Part shown: positions 44,451 to 52,280 of the stretch, in pieces
How the letters are laid out: each line of letters opens with the position of its first letter
Numbering within the stretch: position 1 is the stretch's first letter
Assembly (NCBI RefSeq): GCF_013304825.1
Contig: NZ_JAAWUO010000008.1
Location: 62,001-126,000 of the forward strand
DNA: 64,000 bases
DNA from: Blautia schinkii
GTDB lineage: Bacteria; Bacillota; Clostridia; Lachnospirales; Lachnospiraceae
Direction: 5' to 3'
Made by a program: the position numbers and the translations under genes
The notes under the pieces: generated by a model
Seen by the model: the letters and a program-made list of their open reading frames with translations, nothing else
What the model was told of the DNA's origin: nothing
Database searches by the model: none

Positions 44451-44462
44451 GAGTTTGAATAA
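44451..44462 (+). other. att core 3: junction of elements B and C
   Basis: GAGTTTGAATAA, identical to the guaA 3' end at 21907-21918. Confidence 0.75.
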
Positions 44463-44469
44463 CGGACAA

Positions 44470-44512
44470 AAAACCTCGGATGCCCATTTTACAAGGGTTT
44501 CCGAGGTTTTGT
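44470..44512. terminator. Hairpin at the left end of element C
   Basis: AAACCTCGGA pairs with TCCGAGGTTT, with T-rich flank. A related hairpin (AAGTCTTGGAA / TTCCGAGACTT) sits at 60254-60292 at the left end of element D; ACAAG and TTCCGAG are shared. Confidence 0.6.
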
Positions 44513-44522
44513 TATGTCTGTT

Positions 44523-44540
44523 GGCTCTATTTTGGCTCTA
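44523..44540 (+). repeat. Left arm-type tandem repeat of element C
   Basis: GGCTCTATTTTGGCTCTA, two GGCTCTA units 11 bp apart, exactly repeated at 60116-60133. Confidence 0.72.
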
Positions 44541-44575
44541 TTTAAGAAATTTTGATAGGTAAAAACGTCGACGGA

Positions 44576-45163
44576 TTAAAAAATATAGGATTTGAGCAAC
44601 CAAACAAAAAACATAGATATAATAAATCCGATTGTGGCACTTAGTAAAGCTGAAAGCAGTTGCTGATAAGGACGTTTTCCTTTTTCTTGTGCTTTTTCAA
44701 TTTCATCTAATTGCTTTCCTTCGGTGAATGCCACAATTTCTTTGTACGTCATAATATCATTTTCTTTTTTGAACTTTTCTACTCTTAAAGCGTAATATAT
44801 CATAATTAAGAAAAGAATTCCCCAAACGATATATCCACAATATCCTAAAAATACTGCCAATGGCACAGCTGCAATGACAGTTAATATTAAAAGTACTGTA
44901 AAAATAGCTCCATCACGATTAAATTTCTGTATAGCTTCTTTGCTAATTTCTTCTTTCATAGTAGTAATATCTCCTTTGATTAGTTGATCAAGAGAGATGT
45001 GAAATGTTGAACTTAACAGTAGCAGGCTATGAATATCTGGATAACTTTTATCATTTTCCCAATTAGAAATAGTTTGTCTTGTGACATATATTTTTTCTGC
45101 AAGTTCTTCCTGAGATAAATTCATATCTGTTCGATATCTTTTTATCTGTTTATACAGTTCCAA
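44576..45163 (-). CDS. XRE regulator with C-terminal membrane segments
   Basis: A 195-residue protein. Residues 1-65 are a helix-turn-helix (YRTDMNLSQEELAEKIYVTR, QTISNWENDKSYPDIHSLLL). Residues ~85-195 have three hydrophobic segments (AIFTVLLILTVIAAVPLAVF; GYIVWGILFLIMIYYAL; LLSALLSATIGFIISMFFVW). A membrane-tethered regulator responding to envelope stress is possible but unproven. It lies at the left end of element C beside, and in the same direction as, the main repressor. Confidence 0.8.
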   Translation of the reverse strand: MELYKQIKRYRTDMNLSQEELAEKIYVTRQTISNWENDKSYPDIHSLLLLSSTFHISLDQLIKGDITTMKEEISKEAIQKFNRDGAIFTVLLILTVIAAVPLAVFLGYCGYIVWGILFLIMIYYALRVEKFKKENDIMTYKEIVAFTEGKQLDEIEKAQEKGKRPYQQLLSALLSATIGFIISMFFVWLLKSYIF

Positions 45164-45306
45164 TGCGCGTCCTCCTTTTTACGTGTTTTTTCTCTCGACC
45201 TAGACATATCGTATTAAATGTTAGTAAATGATTCTATCAAAATGCTTTTACATAGAGTAAATTCAATAGTCAAAGGTCTTTTACATAGTAGAATGAGAGG
45301 TTATAT

Positions 45307-45849
45307 CTATTGTGGAAATACTTTTACAGTAATTCTGTTGGTTCCTTTTTTGACAACCATATTATCATCTACTAGATGATTTTTTATATCTTCCATGTTC
45401 TGCTCAATCTCAGTGATAGTTTCTGCATAATTATCTTCGGCACTCAATTTATTCTTGGAGTTTTCCAGATTTTCTTTTATTTGCTTTGCTTTAAGATAGG
45501 TGCAAAGTTTATTGTTGATAGCAGCGTTCTGAAAAGAAAATTTCACAGTAGAAGGGATAAACTCTCCATTTTCATCTCTTTCTGCTTCAAATTTCATATC
45601 TACTTGCTCATCTAATTTAAACAGTAAAGAAAGTACATCAGATACAGTTTCTATATCAAAATCCATGAATAGATTAATGCTGATGCCAAGAGCGTTTGTG
45701 ATTTTCAGTAATTGATCCGGCTTTGGATTGCGAATACCATACTCATACTTTTTGATAGTAGCCGGATTTATGCCGGAAAGATTTCCCAACATTTCTTGTG
45801 ATATTCCACGTATATTCCGATAATATTTGATTTTTTCTCCGACAGTCAT
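45307..45849 (-). CDS. XRE-family repressor of element C
   Basis: A 180-residue repressor: helix-turn-helix MTVGEKIKYYRNIRGISQEM, PATIKKYEYGIRNPKPDQLL, with a long helical C terminus. The C-terminal half differs from the repressors of A and B, matching the different operator, ACACAAATGTGT. AGGAGAAACAC is upstream of ATG 45849; a longer frame to 45948 runs through the operator and is rejected. Confidence 0.85.
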   Translation of the reverse strand: MTVGEKIKYYRNIRGISQEMLGNLSGINPATIKKYEYGIRNPKPDQLLKITNALGISINLFMDFDIETVSDVLSLLFKLDEQVDMKFEAERDENGEFIPSTVKFSFQNAAINNKLCTYLKAKQIKENLENSKNKLSAEDNYAETITEIEQNMEDIKNHLVDDNMVVKKGTNRITVKVFPQ

Positions 45850-45902
45850 AGTGTTTCTCCTTTTTGTGCTTTGTGGGTATAGAGATAGTTTAGCACATTG
45901 GG

Positions 45903-45992
45903 ACACATTTGTGTATAAAAATTTATGAAAAATACTTGACGAACACAAATGTGTACTATATAATACGAATTACAAGGAACACAAAAGTGTAC
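45903..45992 (+). promoter_or_regulatory. xis-int promoter of element C with three operators
   Basis: TTGACG (45936-45941), a 17-base spacer containing ACACAAATGTGT (45943-45954), and TATAAT (45959-45964). Further sites are ACACATTTGTGT (45903-45914) and ACACAAAAGTGT (about 45980-45991). The middle operator lies between -35 and -10, so repressor binding blocks polymerase directly. Confidence 0.8.
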
Positions 45993-46021
45993 TAAGATTA
46001 AAGAGGAAAGGAGAAATGAAT

Positions 46022-46210
46022 ATGGAGAATACGATGAAAATGTATATTACCGCAGATGAAGTTGCTGAATTACTCGGAGTATCTAGAGGGTATGCATATA
46101 AAGTTATTCGAGGACTGAATGATGAGTTGAAAGCAAAGGGATTTCGAGTGATTTCAGGGAAAGTGCCAAGAAAGTATTTTCAGGAAAAATATTATGGAAT
46201 GGTTGTTTAG
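46022..46210 (+). CDS. xis: Excisionase of element C
   Basis: A 62-residue winged-helix Xis (MYITADEVAELLGVSRGYAY, KVIRGLNDELKAKGFRVISG, KVPRKYFQEKYYG). AGGAG at 46009-46013 is eight bases from ATG 46022, better than the ATG at 46016. Confidence 0.85.
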   Translation: MENTMKMYITADEVAELLGVSRGYAYKVIRGLNDELKAKGFRVISGKVPRKYFQEKYYGMVV

Positions 46211-46230
46211 AAGAAAGAGGGGATGAAGAT

Positions 46231-47286
46231 ATGCCGGCAACAAGAGACGGAAAATTATGGCGCAGTCAGTTTTATTATAAAGACTGGCAGGGAGTACGCC
46301 GCAAAAAGAACAAACGAGGTTTTAAGACAAAAGGAGAAGCAGATGAATGGGAAAGAAACTTTCTTCAGCAACAGCAGAAGAATCTGGATATCAGTTTTGA
46401 GAATTTTGTAGAAATTTATTTTGCGGATATGGAGAACCGTTTACGGGAAAGCACGATTATTAATAAGCGATATGTGTTTGACTTGAAAGTAACTCCGTAT
46501 TTCAAACATAAGAAAATGTGTGAAATTCAAACTTCAGATATCAGAGCATGGCAGAATGAGTTGATTAAAAAGGGATATGCTCCGACTTATCTGAAAAGTA
46601 TTAACAATCAGTTGGCAGCGCTTTTTAATTATGCTGTACGCTATTATGATCTGCGTGATAATCCTTGCAGAAAAGCAGGAAGTATCGGAAAGAGCAAGGC
46701 TGATGAAATGGATTTTTGGACAAAACAGGAGTTCAAAGAGTTCTTGCCATCTATGGATAGTAAGCCTGAAGCAAGAATGGCATTCCTGCTCTTATATTGG
46801 ACTGGTATGAGAATTGGAGAATTGCTTGCTTTAACTTATGAAGATATAGACTTAGAAAAACGTTGTATCACGATTAACAAGTCATATCAGCGTTTGAACG
46901 GTAAGGATATGATCACGCCGCCGAAGACTCCGAAAAGCAATCGTCAAATATCTATTCCGCCATTTTTAGCGGAAGAATTAAAAGAATATTGCAGTATGTT
47001 GTATGGAATAACGGCAAATGAAAGAATGTTTCGATTTACAAAATCATTCATGGAACATGAAATGGTTCGGGGGATAAAAGAAACAGGTGTTAGACGTATC
47101 CGTCTGCATGATTTAAGACATTCTCATGCGTCATTGTTGGTTGAAATGGGATTTCAGCCATTGGCGATTGCAGAACGGTTGGGGCATGAGAAGATTGAGA
47201 CTACCTTGAACACATACTCACATTTGTATCCCAATAAACAAGCAGAATTGGCAGAGAAGTTGGAAATTGCCAATGGAGAGGAGTAG
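46231..47286 (+). CDS. int: Tyrosine integrase of element C
   Basis: A 351-residue recombinase, more distant from those of A and B. Catalytic motifs: WTGMRIGELLALTYEDIDL (Arg), RLHDLRHSHASLLVEMG (His, Arg), RLGHEKIETTLNTYSHLYP (His, Tyr). The N-terminal arm-binding domain (LWRSQFYYKDWQGVRRKKNK) should read GGCTCTA repeats, different from A and B. It starts after AGAGGGGATGAAGAT, 20 bases after xis. Confidence 0.92.
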   Translation: MPATRDGKLWRSQFYYKDWQGVRRKKNKRGFKTKGEADEWERNFLQQQQKNLDISFENFVEIYFADMENRLRESTIINKRYVFDLKVTPYFKHKKMCEIQTSDIRAWQNELIKKGYAPTYLKSINNQLAALFNYAVRYYDLRDNPCRKAGSIGKSKADEMDFWTKQEFKEFLPSMDSKPEARMAFLLLYWTGMRIGELLALTYEDIDLEKRCITINKSYQRLNGKDMITPPKTPKSNRQISIPPFLAEELKEYCSMLYGITANERMFRFTKSFMEHEMVRGIKETGVRRIRLHDLRHSHASLLVEMGFQPLAIAERLGHEKIETTLNTYSHLYPNKQAELAEKLEIANGEE

Positions 47287-47288
47287 CT

Positions 47289-47666
47289 ATGAGCGGAGTA
47301 CACAAATACCCAACAATCAGTTTTCGTATTTCCCCAAGAGAGAGGGACGAAATAGAAGCAAAAATCAAAGCGAGCGGTATGCAGAAAAAAGATTATTTTG
47401 TACGTTCCTGCATTTATAACAAAGTGTGCGTAGTCGGGAAAAAAGAAGTGATATATCAACTGGTTGAGGAATTACAACTTATGCAGTACAACATTGCGGA
47501 AATCCTAAAGCAATTTGAAGAGCAGGAAATCCTGTTATCAGACGAAGGATTGGAGCAGATGAAAAATGACTGTCTGGATATGCTGAAAGCCATTATATGG
47601 ATGTTAGACGGAGCAAAGTATCTTTGGCAGGGAACTGAAAAAAGTCCTGACAGCGGCAACTGTTAG
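47289..47666 (+). CDS. MobC-like relaxosome accessory protein (element C)
   Basis: A 125-residue protein starting two bases after int. Strand-helix start YPTISFRISPRERDEIEAKI, then ASGMQKKDYFVRSCIYNKVC, as in RHH-type mobilization proteins, followed by a helical tail. It holds the same position as its counterparts in A and B. Confidence 0.68.
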   Translation: MSGVHKYPTISFRISPRERDEIEAKIKASGMQKKDYFVRSCIYNKVCVVGKKEVIYQLVEELQLMQYNIAEILKQFEEQEILLSDEGLEQMKNDCLDMLKAIIWMLDGAKYLWQGTEKSPDSGNC

Positions 47667-47768
47667 GACTTACGAAAAATCGGATAACCTTTGTTATCAA
47701 GATATTTACAAAATCAGTATAACAGAGGTTCTCCGCAGAAACAACAGAATTTTTGAATGGAGGACTTT

Positions 47769-48749
47769 ATGGAAGAACAGAAAATTGAATTAAAAATTAT
47801 CAATATGGCAGATATTCAATCGCAGGAAATTGAATGGTTGTGGTATCCGTTTATCCCTTATGGGAAATTGACAATTATTCAAGGCGATCCGGGAGATGGA
47901 AAAACAACACTTGTATTGAATCTTGCAGCCAAATTATCAAAGGGTATCGGACTTGATGAAGATATGCAGGTATCAGAGCCTATGAATATTATTTATCAGA
48001 CTGCCGAGGATGGATTAGCAGATACAGTTAAGCCAAGACTTGAAGTGGCAGATGCTGATTGTGAGAAAATTATGGTTATTGACGAAAGCGAAAAATCTCT
48101 TTCTATGATAGATGAACGTTTGGAACAGGCGATTGTTCAAACCAATGCACGATTACTTATTTTAGACCCGATACAAGCCTATCTGGGTGGCGGAATGGAT
48201 ATGAACCGGGCAAATGAAGCAAGAGATATGACTAAGAAATTAGGACTTTTAGCAGAGAAGTATAAGTGCGCGATTATCCTAATTGGTCATATGAATAAGG
48301 CTGCCGGAAACAAGGCGGCATATCGAGGAATGGGTTCGATTGACTTTTTTGCAGTAGCAAGAAGCGTTCTTTTAGTCGGCAGAATAGAGGGACAGAAAAA
48401 TACAAGAGCAGTTGTGCAGATAAAGAATAACCTTGCCGCATTCGGACATTCAAAGGCATTTGAACTGACGGAAGAAGGCTTTCATTGGCTGGGCGATTAT
48501 GAAATTACGGCAGACGAATTGTTGGGAGGAATCACCCCGAAAGCAAATAAAAAGGAGCGGGCAAAACAACTCATTTATGAACTGGCAGAAACAAACAGCG
48601 TGGTAAAAAGTGAGGATATTGTTAACCTTGCCGAAGAAAAAGGAATTTCAAAACGAACATTGGAAAATGCGAAAAAAGAGTTGGGTATTAAAGGAAAACG
48701 GATTGGAGAATCATGGTATTGGAAACTTGATGAAATCGTGAAACCGTAG
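47769..48749 (+). CDS. RepA-like helicase of element C (AAA-25 type)
   Basis: A 326-residue RecA-fold ATPase with Walker A GDPGDGKTT near residue 42, YQTAEDGLADTVKPRL, LLILDPIQAYLGG (Walker B) and IGHMNKAAGNKAAYRGMGSI. It differs in sequence from the A/B helicases but holds the same place. A C-terminal winged helix follows. GGAGG at 47759-47763 lies inside a longer frame and points to ATG 47769. Confidence 0.82.
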   Translation: MEEQKIELKIINMADIQSQEIEWLWYPFIPYGKLTIIQGDPGDGKTTLVLNLAAKLSKGIGLDEDMQVSEPMNIIYQTAEDGLADTVKPRLEVADADCEKIMVIDESEKSLSMIDERLEQAIVQTNARLLILDPIQAYLGGGMDMNRANEARDMTKKLGLLAEKYKCAIILIGHMNKAAGNKAAYRGMGSIDFFAVARSVLLVGRIEGQKNTRAVVQIKNNLAAFGHSKAFELTEEGFHWLGDYEITADELLGGITPKANKKERAKQLIYELAETNSVVKSEDIVNLAEEKGISKRTLENAKKELGIKGKRIGESWYWKLDEIVKP

Positions 48750-48756
48750 ATAAGAA

Positions 48757-48834
48757 CGCAACAATGCAGAGTGTATAGAAATTGCAGAGACGTAAATGTA
48801 AGGTTGCAAAAACTAAAGACATTGCATTGTTGCG
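48757..48834. repeat. Inverted repeat after the helicase gene (element C)
   Basis: CGCAACAATGCA (48757-48768) and TGCATTGTTGCG (48823-48834) are exact inverse complements; ATTGCAGAGAC (48781) and GGTTGCAAAA (48802) lie between. This corresponds in place to the iteron-like arrays of A and B. Confidence 0.6.
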
Positions 48835-48853
48835 GAGTTGGAAAGGAGAGCGT

Positions 48854-49087
48854 ATGAAACAAATACAGATACCGGAGCAGTTATTTATGGAACTTGTAAA
48901 ATTTCATTTGCTGGATATGGAAGAAAATTTGCCAAGTATAAAACAAGGATTAGAAGCGAAATTGGATGCTTTGGTAATGAGAGATTTATATTCAAAATAC
49001 AAAACTGCGCCTACAGAGGAAGAAAGGGAACATGCGAGAAAAGAATATCTGGACAGACGAGGAGTGTCGGAGAAATTCCGTTGGTAA
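48854..49087 (+). CDS. Small conserved element protein (element C)
   Basis: A 77-residue relative of the protein at 34437: IQIPEQLFMELVKFHLLDME, TAPTEEEREHARKEYLDRRG and terminal EKFRW. AAAGGAGAGCGT precedes ATG 48854. Function unknown; always beside the iteron-like repeats. Confidence 0.75.
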   Translation: MKQIQIPEQLFMELVKFHLLDMEENLPSIKQGLEAKLDALVMRDLYSKYKTAPTEEEREHARKEYLDRRGVSEKFRW

Positions 49088-49106
49088 TTCTTCCTTGATG
49101 ATAGAA

Positions 49107-49129
49107 ACAGGAGTGTGACACGCACCTGT
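49107..49129. repeat. Conserved hairpin after the small element protein (C)
   Basis: ACAGGAGTGTG / CACGCACCTGT, counterpart of 34703-34725. Confidence 0.55.
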
Positions 49130-49163
49130 AAATAACAGATAAGTCAGGAAAGGAGTGTTGCGG

Positions 49164-49403
49164 ATGTTAAAACAGCCGGAAAGAGAAAGCAGAAATGTGA
49201 ATGATTTTTTTTATGAGATGGAGGGCAGACAGATACAAAAAATGAACAAGGTACTGGCAGACGTGGAACTGACAAAAGCAGAGGAAAGAACTCTGATATG
49301 GCTTGCCGGATGGGAAGAAAGTACCGTAGATCATCTGCTGTCAGTTATAGAAAAAGCAGCCCGGATACGGGCAGATAAAAAGGGCGGATACGCCCATAAA
49401 TGA
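49164..49403 (+). CDS. Small element protein, unknown function
   Basis: A 79-residue helical protein (LKQPERESRNVNDFFYEMEG, ADVELTKAEERTLIWLAGWE, STVDHLLSVIEKAARIRADK). AAAGGAG lies nine bases before ATG 49164. The end of the gene carries two small hairpins, CCCGGATACGGG and GGGCGGATACGCCC, which are also present in element B at about 35133-35167 without an equivalent gene. Confidence 0.6.
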   Translation: MLKQPERESRNVNDFFYEMEGRQIQKMNKVLADVELTKAEERTLIWLAGWEESTVDHLLSVIEKAARIRADKKGGYAHK

Positions 49404-49445
49404 AATCGCAAGTCTGGCGGTAATCAGATTATGTAATACAAAAAT

Positions 49446-49560
49446 AGCCCTCGGCGATTGAGAGCGAAATACACCCATCGCACAAAACTAAAGTTTTATG
49501 ATCTGTGTATTTCGCCCTGCCGGGAGCTATGCTGCCGATAGGCAGATAAGTTCGTAAACA
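49446..49560 (+). other. Putative oriT of element C
   Basis: Nearly identical blocks to 35219-35340 of element B: CCCTCGGCG, GAGAGCGAAATACACCCATC, TATTTCGCCCTGCCGGGAGC, AGTTCGTAAAC. It lies just before the relaxase gene. Confidence 0.6.
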
Positions 49561-49611
49561 GGTGCCTATGCACCTACTCACAATAAAGTCGGCGAGAGCC
49601 GGGGAAGGAGG

Positions 49612-51042
49612 ATGCTTATAGGCAGACATTCATTTATCAGACAAAGCAAGCTGTCCGATGTGGCAGGAAGGATTGATTATATTTCCAATCCGAAACGACA
49701 GGAATATCTTTATGCGACCTATCAGACAGAAGGGGCAACACCGGAGTTTTGGAAAAATCTTGCGAGAGAAAATCAGTTGGACTTTAAGGCGAGTGGTTCG
49801 GCAGGGAAATGTATCGAGGGGCGTGAGTTCATCATAGCGCTTCCCGAAAGTTTTGTTCAGTATAGGGCAGATGATGTGGTAAGACTTTTTACGGAGACTT
49901 TCCATAAAAGATATGGCGTGGAGTGCATCGCTGCTCTTCATCACAACAAGACAAAGACGAATTATCATATTCATCTGGTATTCAGTGAACGGAAAATGTT
50001 GGAACAACCCGAAGTAAAGATTGCTACCCGAAATATGTTTTATGATGAGCAGGGGAAGCATAGACGCACAAAGAAAGAGATTTTAGATGAGCAGGGCAAT
50101 CTTCGGGCGGGATGCAGTATCATCCCCAAAGGGGAAGTTTATGAAAGCCATATCTTCACGAAAAAGGATGAATGGTTTAAGAACAAAGCATTTACCAAAG
50201 AAGTCAAAGAACTGTTTACTGATACGATCAACCGATATGTAAAAGAGGAATCAGAAAAATTATCCGTATTCCAACAGGGCGGCGTATATCTGGCAACCAA
50301 GAAAATCGGAAAGAACAATCCGAAGGCAGAGGAGATAAAGGAGGACAATGCGGCAAGGCAGGAATGGAATCGGACAGTTGATGTGGCATTAGTCGAGGGC
50401 GTTCCCGAAGAAGATATTTTGAAGATCAAGCAGGAAAAAATCACAGACAAAACGCTGCAATCTATCAGGACCCATGGTTGGCTGCCGGATATGTTTCGTC
50501 AGATTATCCGAGGTGCGAAAGAATTTTTGCAGGAAGTAATTTTCAAATTTAAACTACCGCCGAAACCTGTACCAAAGATTGATTTGCAGGAGTGGAAAGA
50601 TATGCGGAAGGTCATGTATGAATTGCAGAGACAGTCAACGGAGATAAAACGCACACAGCAAGATATTTCTTCTTTGAAAAAGCAACTGTCAGAGCTACGA
50701 GGACTATTTAAAGGCAAAGAGCGAAAATCTTTGGAGGGGAAAATTGAACTGTTAGAGGATTTGGAGAAACGTCTGCACAAGAGTTTGGAACAGATCGTAA
50801 AACGGGAAGGCTATCCAAATGTGCAAGCCTTTCAGAAGGTCTATAACAAGGCAGAAGAATTGATTATAGAATACAACGAAGAACTAAGGGCATGGAAAAA
50901 TCAGACGGAACAGAAGAAAGAGAAACCGTTAGAACAGCCGAAAAAAGCGAGTGTACTGGAAAAGCTGCACAGCTATCAGCAGGAAGGCAGACAGCAGCCG
51001 AAACGATCAGTCAAGAAAAAATCTATGGATAGAGAACGATAA
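49612..51042 (+). CDS. MobA/MobL-family relaxase of element C
   Basis: A 476-residue relaxase like that of element B: LIGRHSFIRQSKLSDVAGRI, IALPESFVQYRAD, and metal-binding ALHHNKTKTNYHIHLVFSER. A coiled coil occupies ~320-400. GGAGG runs directly into the ATG (GGAGGATG), so either initiation uses an unusual spacing or a nearby non-AUG codon is the true start. Confidence 0.88.
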   Translation: MLIGRHSFIRQSKLSDVAGRIDYISNPKRQEYLYATYQTEGATPEFWKNLARENQLDFKASGSAGKCIEGREFIIALPESFVQYRADDVVRLFTETFHKRYGVECIAALHHNKTKTNYHIHLVFSERKMLEQPEVKIATRNMFYDEQGKHRRTKKEILDEQGNLRAGCSIIPKGEVYESHIFTKKDEWFKNKAFTKEVKELFTDTINRYVKEESEKLSVFQQGGVYLATKKIGKNNPKAEEIKEDNAARQEWNRTVDVALVEGVPEEDILKIKQEKITDKTLQSIRTHGWLPDMFRQIIRGAKEFLQEVIFKFKLPPKPVPKIDLQEWKDMRKVMYELQRQSTEIKRTQQDISSLKKQLSELRGLFKGKERKSLEGKIELLEDLEKRLHKSLEQIVKREGYPNVQAFQKVYNKAEELIIEYNEELRAWKNQTEQKKEKPLEQPKKASVLEKLHSYQQEGRQQPKRSVKKKSMDRER

Positions 51043-51059
51043 GAAAGGTGGAAACGATT

Positions 51060-51431
51060 ATGAAGAAAACAATATTTGAAGAAATGGGCGGCACTTATAT
51101 CAGACAAGGGGATTATCTTATCCCCTGTCTTACCTTGCCAGAGGAAGAACAGAGATTTATCGGCGTATGGGGACAAAGGCATTTACGTTATTTGAAAGAA
51201 CATAAGAGAACGGTTTATATTACTCTGCTTACAAGTGGCAAGCTGAATAGTTATCTTGCAGATATAGAAGAACAGGCACAGGAACACTTTGAAAGGATTA
51301 TAGAGCAGATGAAACAGGTGCAGGAAATTACAGAGCAGTTAAAAGCAGAAAATCAGATGGAATGGGTAGCGAGAACGAACAATATACAATCGTGTGCAAG
51401 GGAGATTGTGGAAAATGAAATATTATATTGA
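51060..51431 (+). CDS. tnpV: TnpV family protein (element C)
   Basis: A 123-residue protein (TIFEEMGGTYIRQGDYLIPC, GVWGQRHLRYLKEHKRTVYI, WVARTNNIQSCAREIVENEI), very like the element A TnpV. AAGGTGG precedes ATG 51060. Confidence 0.83.
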   Translation: MKKTIFEEMGGTYIRQGDYLIPCLTLPEEEQRFIGVWGQRHLRYLKEHKRTVYITLLTSGKLNSYLADIEEQAQEHFERIIEQMKQVQEITEQLKAENQMEWVARTNNIQSCAREIVENEILY

Positions 51432-51463
51432 AATGAGATACAGAAAATGTCGTTTAGAAAAAT

Positions 51464-51535
51464 GCGGTACAAAAACTTGACAAACATAATGTATGGTGTT
51501 ATATTATACTCGTAAAGAGTTAAGCGGTACAAAAA
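51464..51535 (+). promoter_or_regulatory. Promoter of the RHH-fused gene, flanked by direct repeats
   Basis: TTGACA (51477-51482), a 17-base spacer and TATATT (51500-51505). The 12-bp repeat GCGGTACAAAAA lies on each side (51464-51475, 51524-51535), 60 bp apart, suggesting autoregulation by the RHH domain of the next gene. Confidence 0.68.
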
Positions 51536-51548
51536 AGGAGGATATGTT

Positions 51549-52280
51549 ATGGGTAGACCGGGATATTTATCTTTATATGCTGATGAAAGAACGCAGCAAA
51601 TTTTTGATGATTTTGTAAAGACTAAGGGAATAACTAAAAGCACTGCACTTACTGAAATGTTAGAAATTTATATGTTATGTGCAGATGAGAAATTGTACCT
51701 CGAACTGAAGAAAAAATACTTGGGTGTGGAGGTAGCTAAGCAAGAATTGATTCAGAGAACAGACACAAACGCTATTAATGATTACATTTTTATAAAGTTG
51801 GGAACGGCGTATGATGTGGAGGGAAATCCTCTTTCAGGAAAGGAAACAATCGAAACCTATATGAGAACTTGTAAAGAAAATGGTCTGGGGTATAGTTGGT
51901 TCTCAACTCAATCGTTGCACTTTGGGATGGCAAAAAAGAAGGTTTCCTATTATAATCAACTAATTTCTCAAGGCGAAACAGTACGAATGCTGTTTGCAAT
52001 CGGTGGCGATTTAAATGATATTTATTGTTCGGCAATAGTACAGGAAATTGTGTCAGATAAAGAGTTGTCAGTTTGCCCAGGAGAAGCAGAAAGTGTGCCT
52101 GAAGAATTTGGCAGTGAAGAACGAGCGAAGATATGGATTAAGATTACGGACATTCAAGAAGAAAAAGGGTTGAAGGCTGCTATGTTTAAAGTTAGAAGTA
52201 CAGATGCTAATCTGAAACAAGTTATTTCTAATTCACAGTTTCACTTTGGCTATGTTTATGTACCGGAAATGGAGGATTAA
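51549..52280 (+). CDS. RHH domain fused to a PUA/EVE-like domain (putative)
   Basis: A 243-residue protein. Residues 1-50 look like a ribbon-helix-helix segment (YLSLYADERTQQIFDDFVKT, GITKSTALTEMLEIYMLC). Residues ~85-243 form a beta-rich domain with YSWFSTQSLHFGMAKKKVSY, YNQLISQGETVRMLFAIGGD and WIKITDIQEEKG. The W-S / GxxxxAxGGD pattern recalls EVE/PUA-like base-reading folds, but I am not sure of the family. AAGGAGG precedes the ATG. It abuts the next gene. Confidence 0.6.
   Translation: MGRPGYLSLYADERTQQIFDDFVKTKGITKSTALTEMLEIYMLCADEKLYLELKKKYLGVEVAKQELIQRTDTNAINDYIFIKLGTAYDVEGNPLSGKETIETYMRTCKENGLGYSWFSTQSLHFGMAKKKVSYYNQLISQGETVRMLFAIGGDLNDIYCSAIVQEIVSDKELSVCPGEAESVPEEFGSEERAKIWIKITDIQEEKGLKAAMFKVRSTDANLKQVISNSQFHFGYVYVPEMED

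Larger units (their letters stand above)
30649..44462 (+). mobile_element. Element B: mobilizable element with restriction/defence operon
   Basis: A 13.8-kb element between att cores 30637-30648 and 44451-44462. Arm repeats of one type lie inside each end: GGCAACGAAATGGCAACA (30709-30726) and GGCAACAAATTGGCAACA (44331-44348). The gene order matches element A but the relaxase is MobA/MobL, and the cargo is an eight-gene operon (37.4-44.3 kb). No mating-pore genes are present. The cargo is visibly richer in A and T than the chromosome. Confidence 0.8.
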
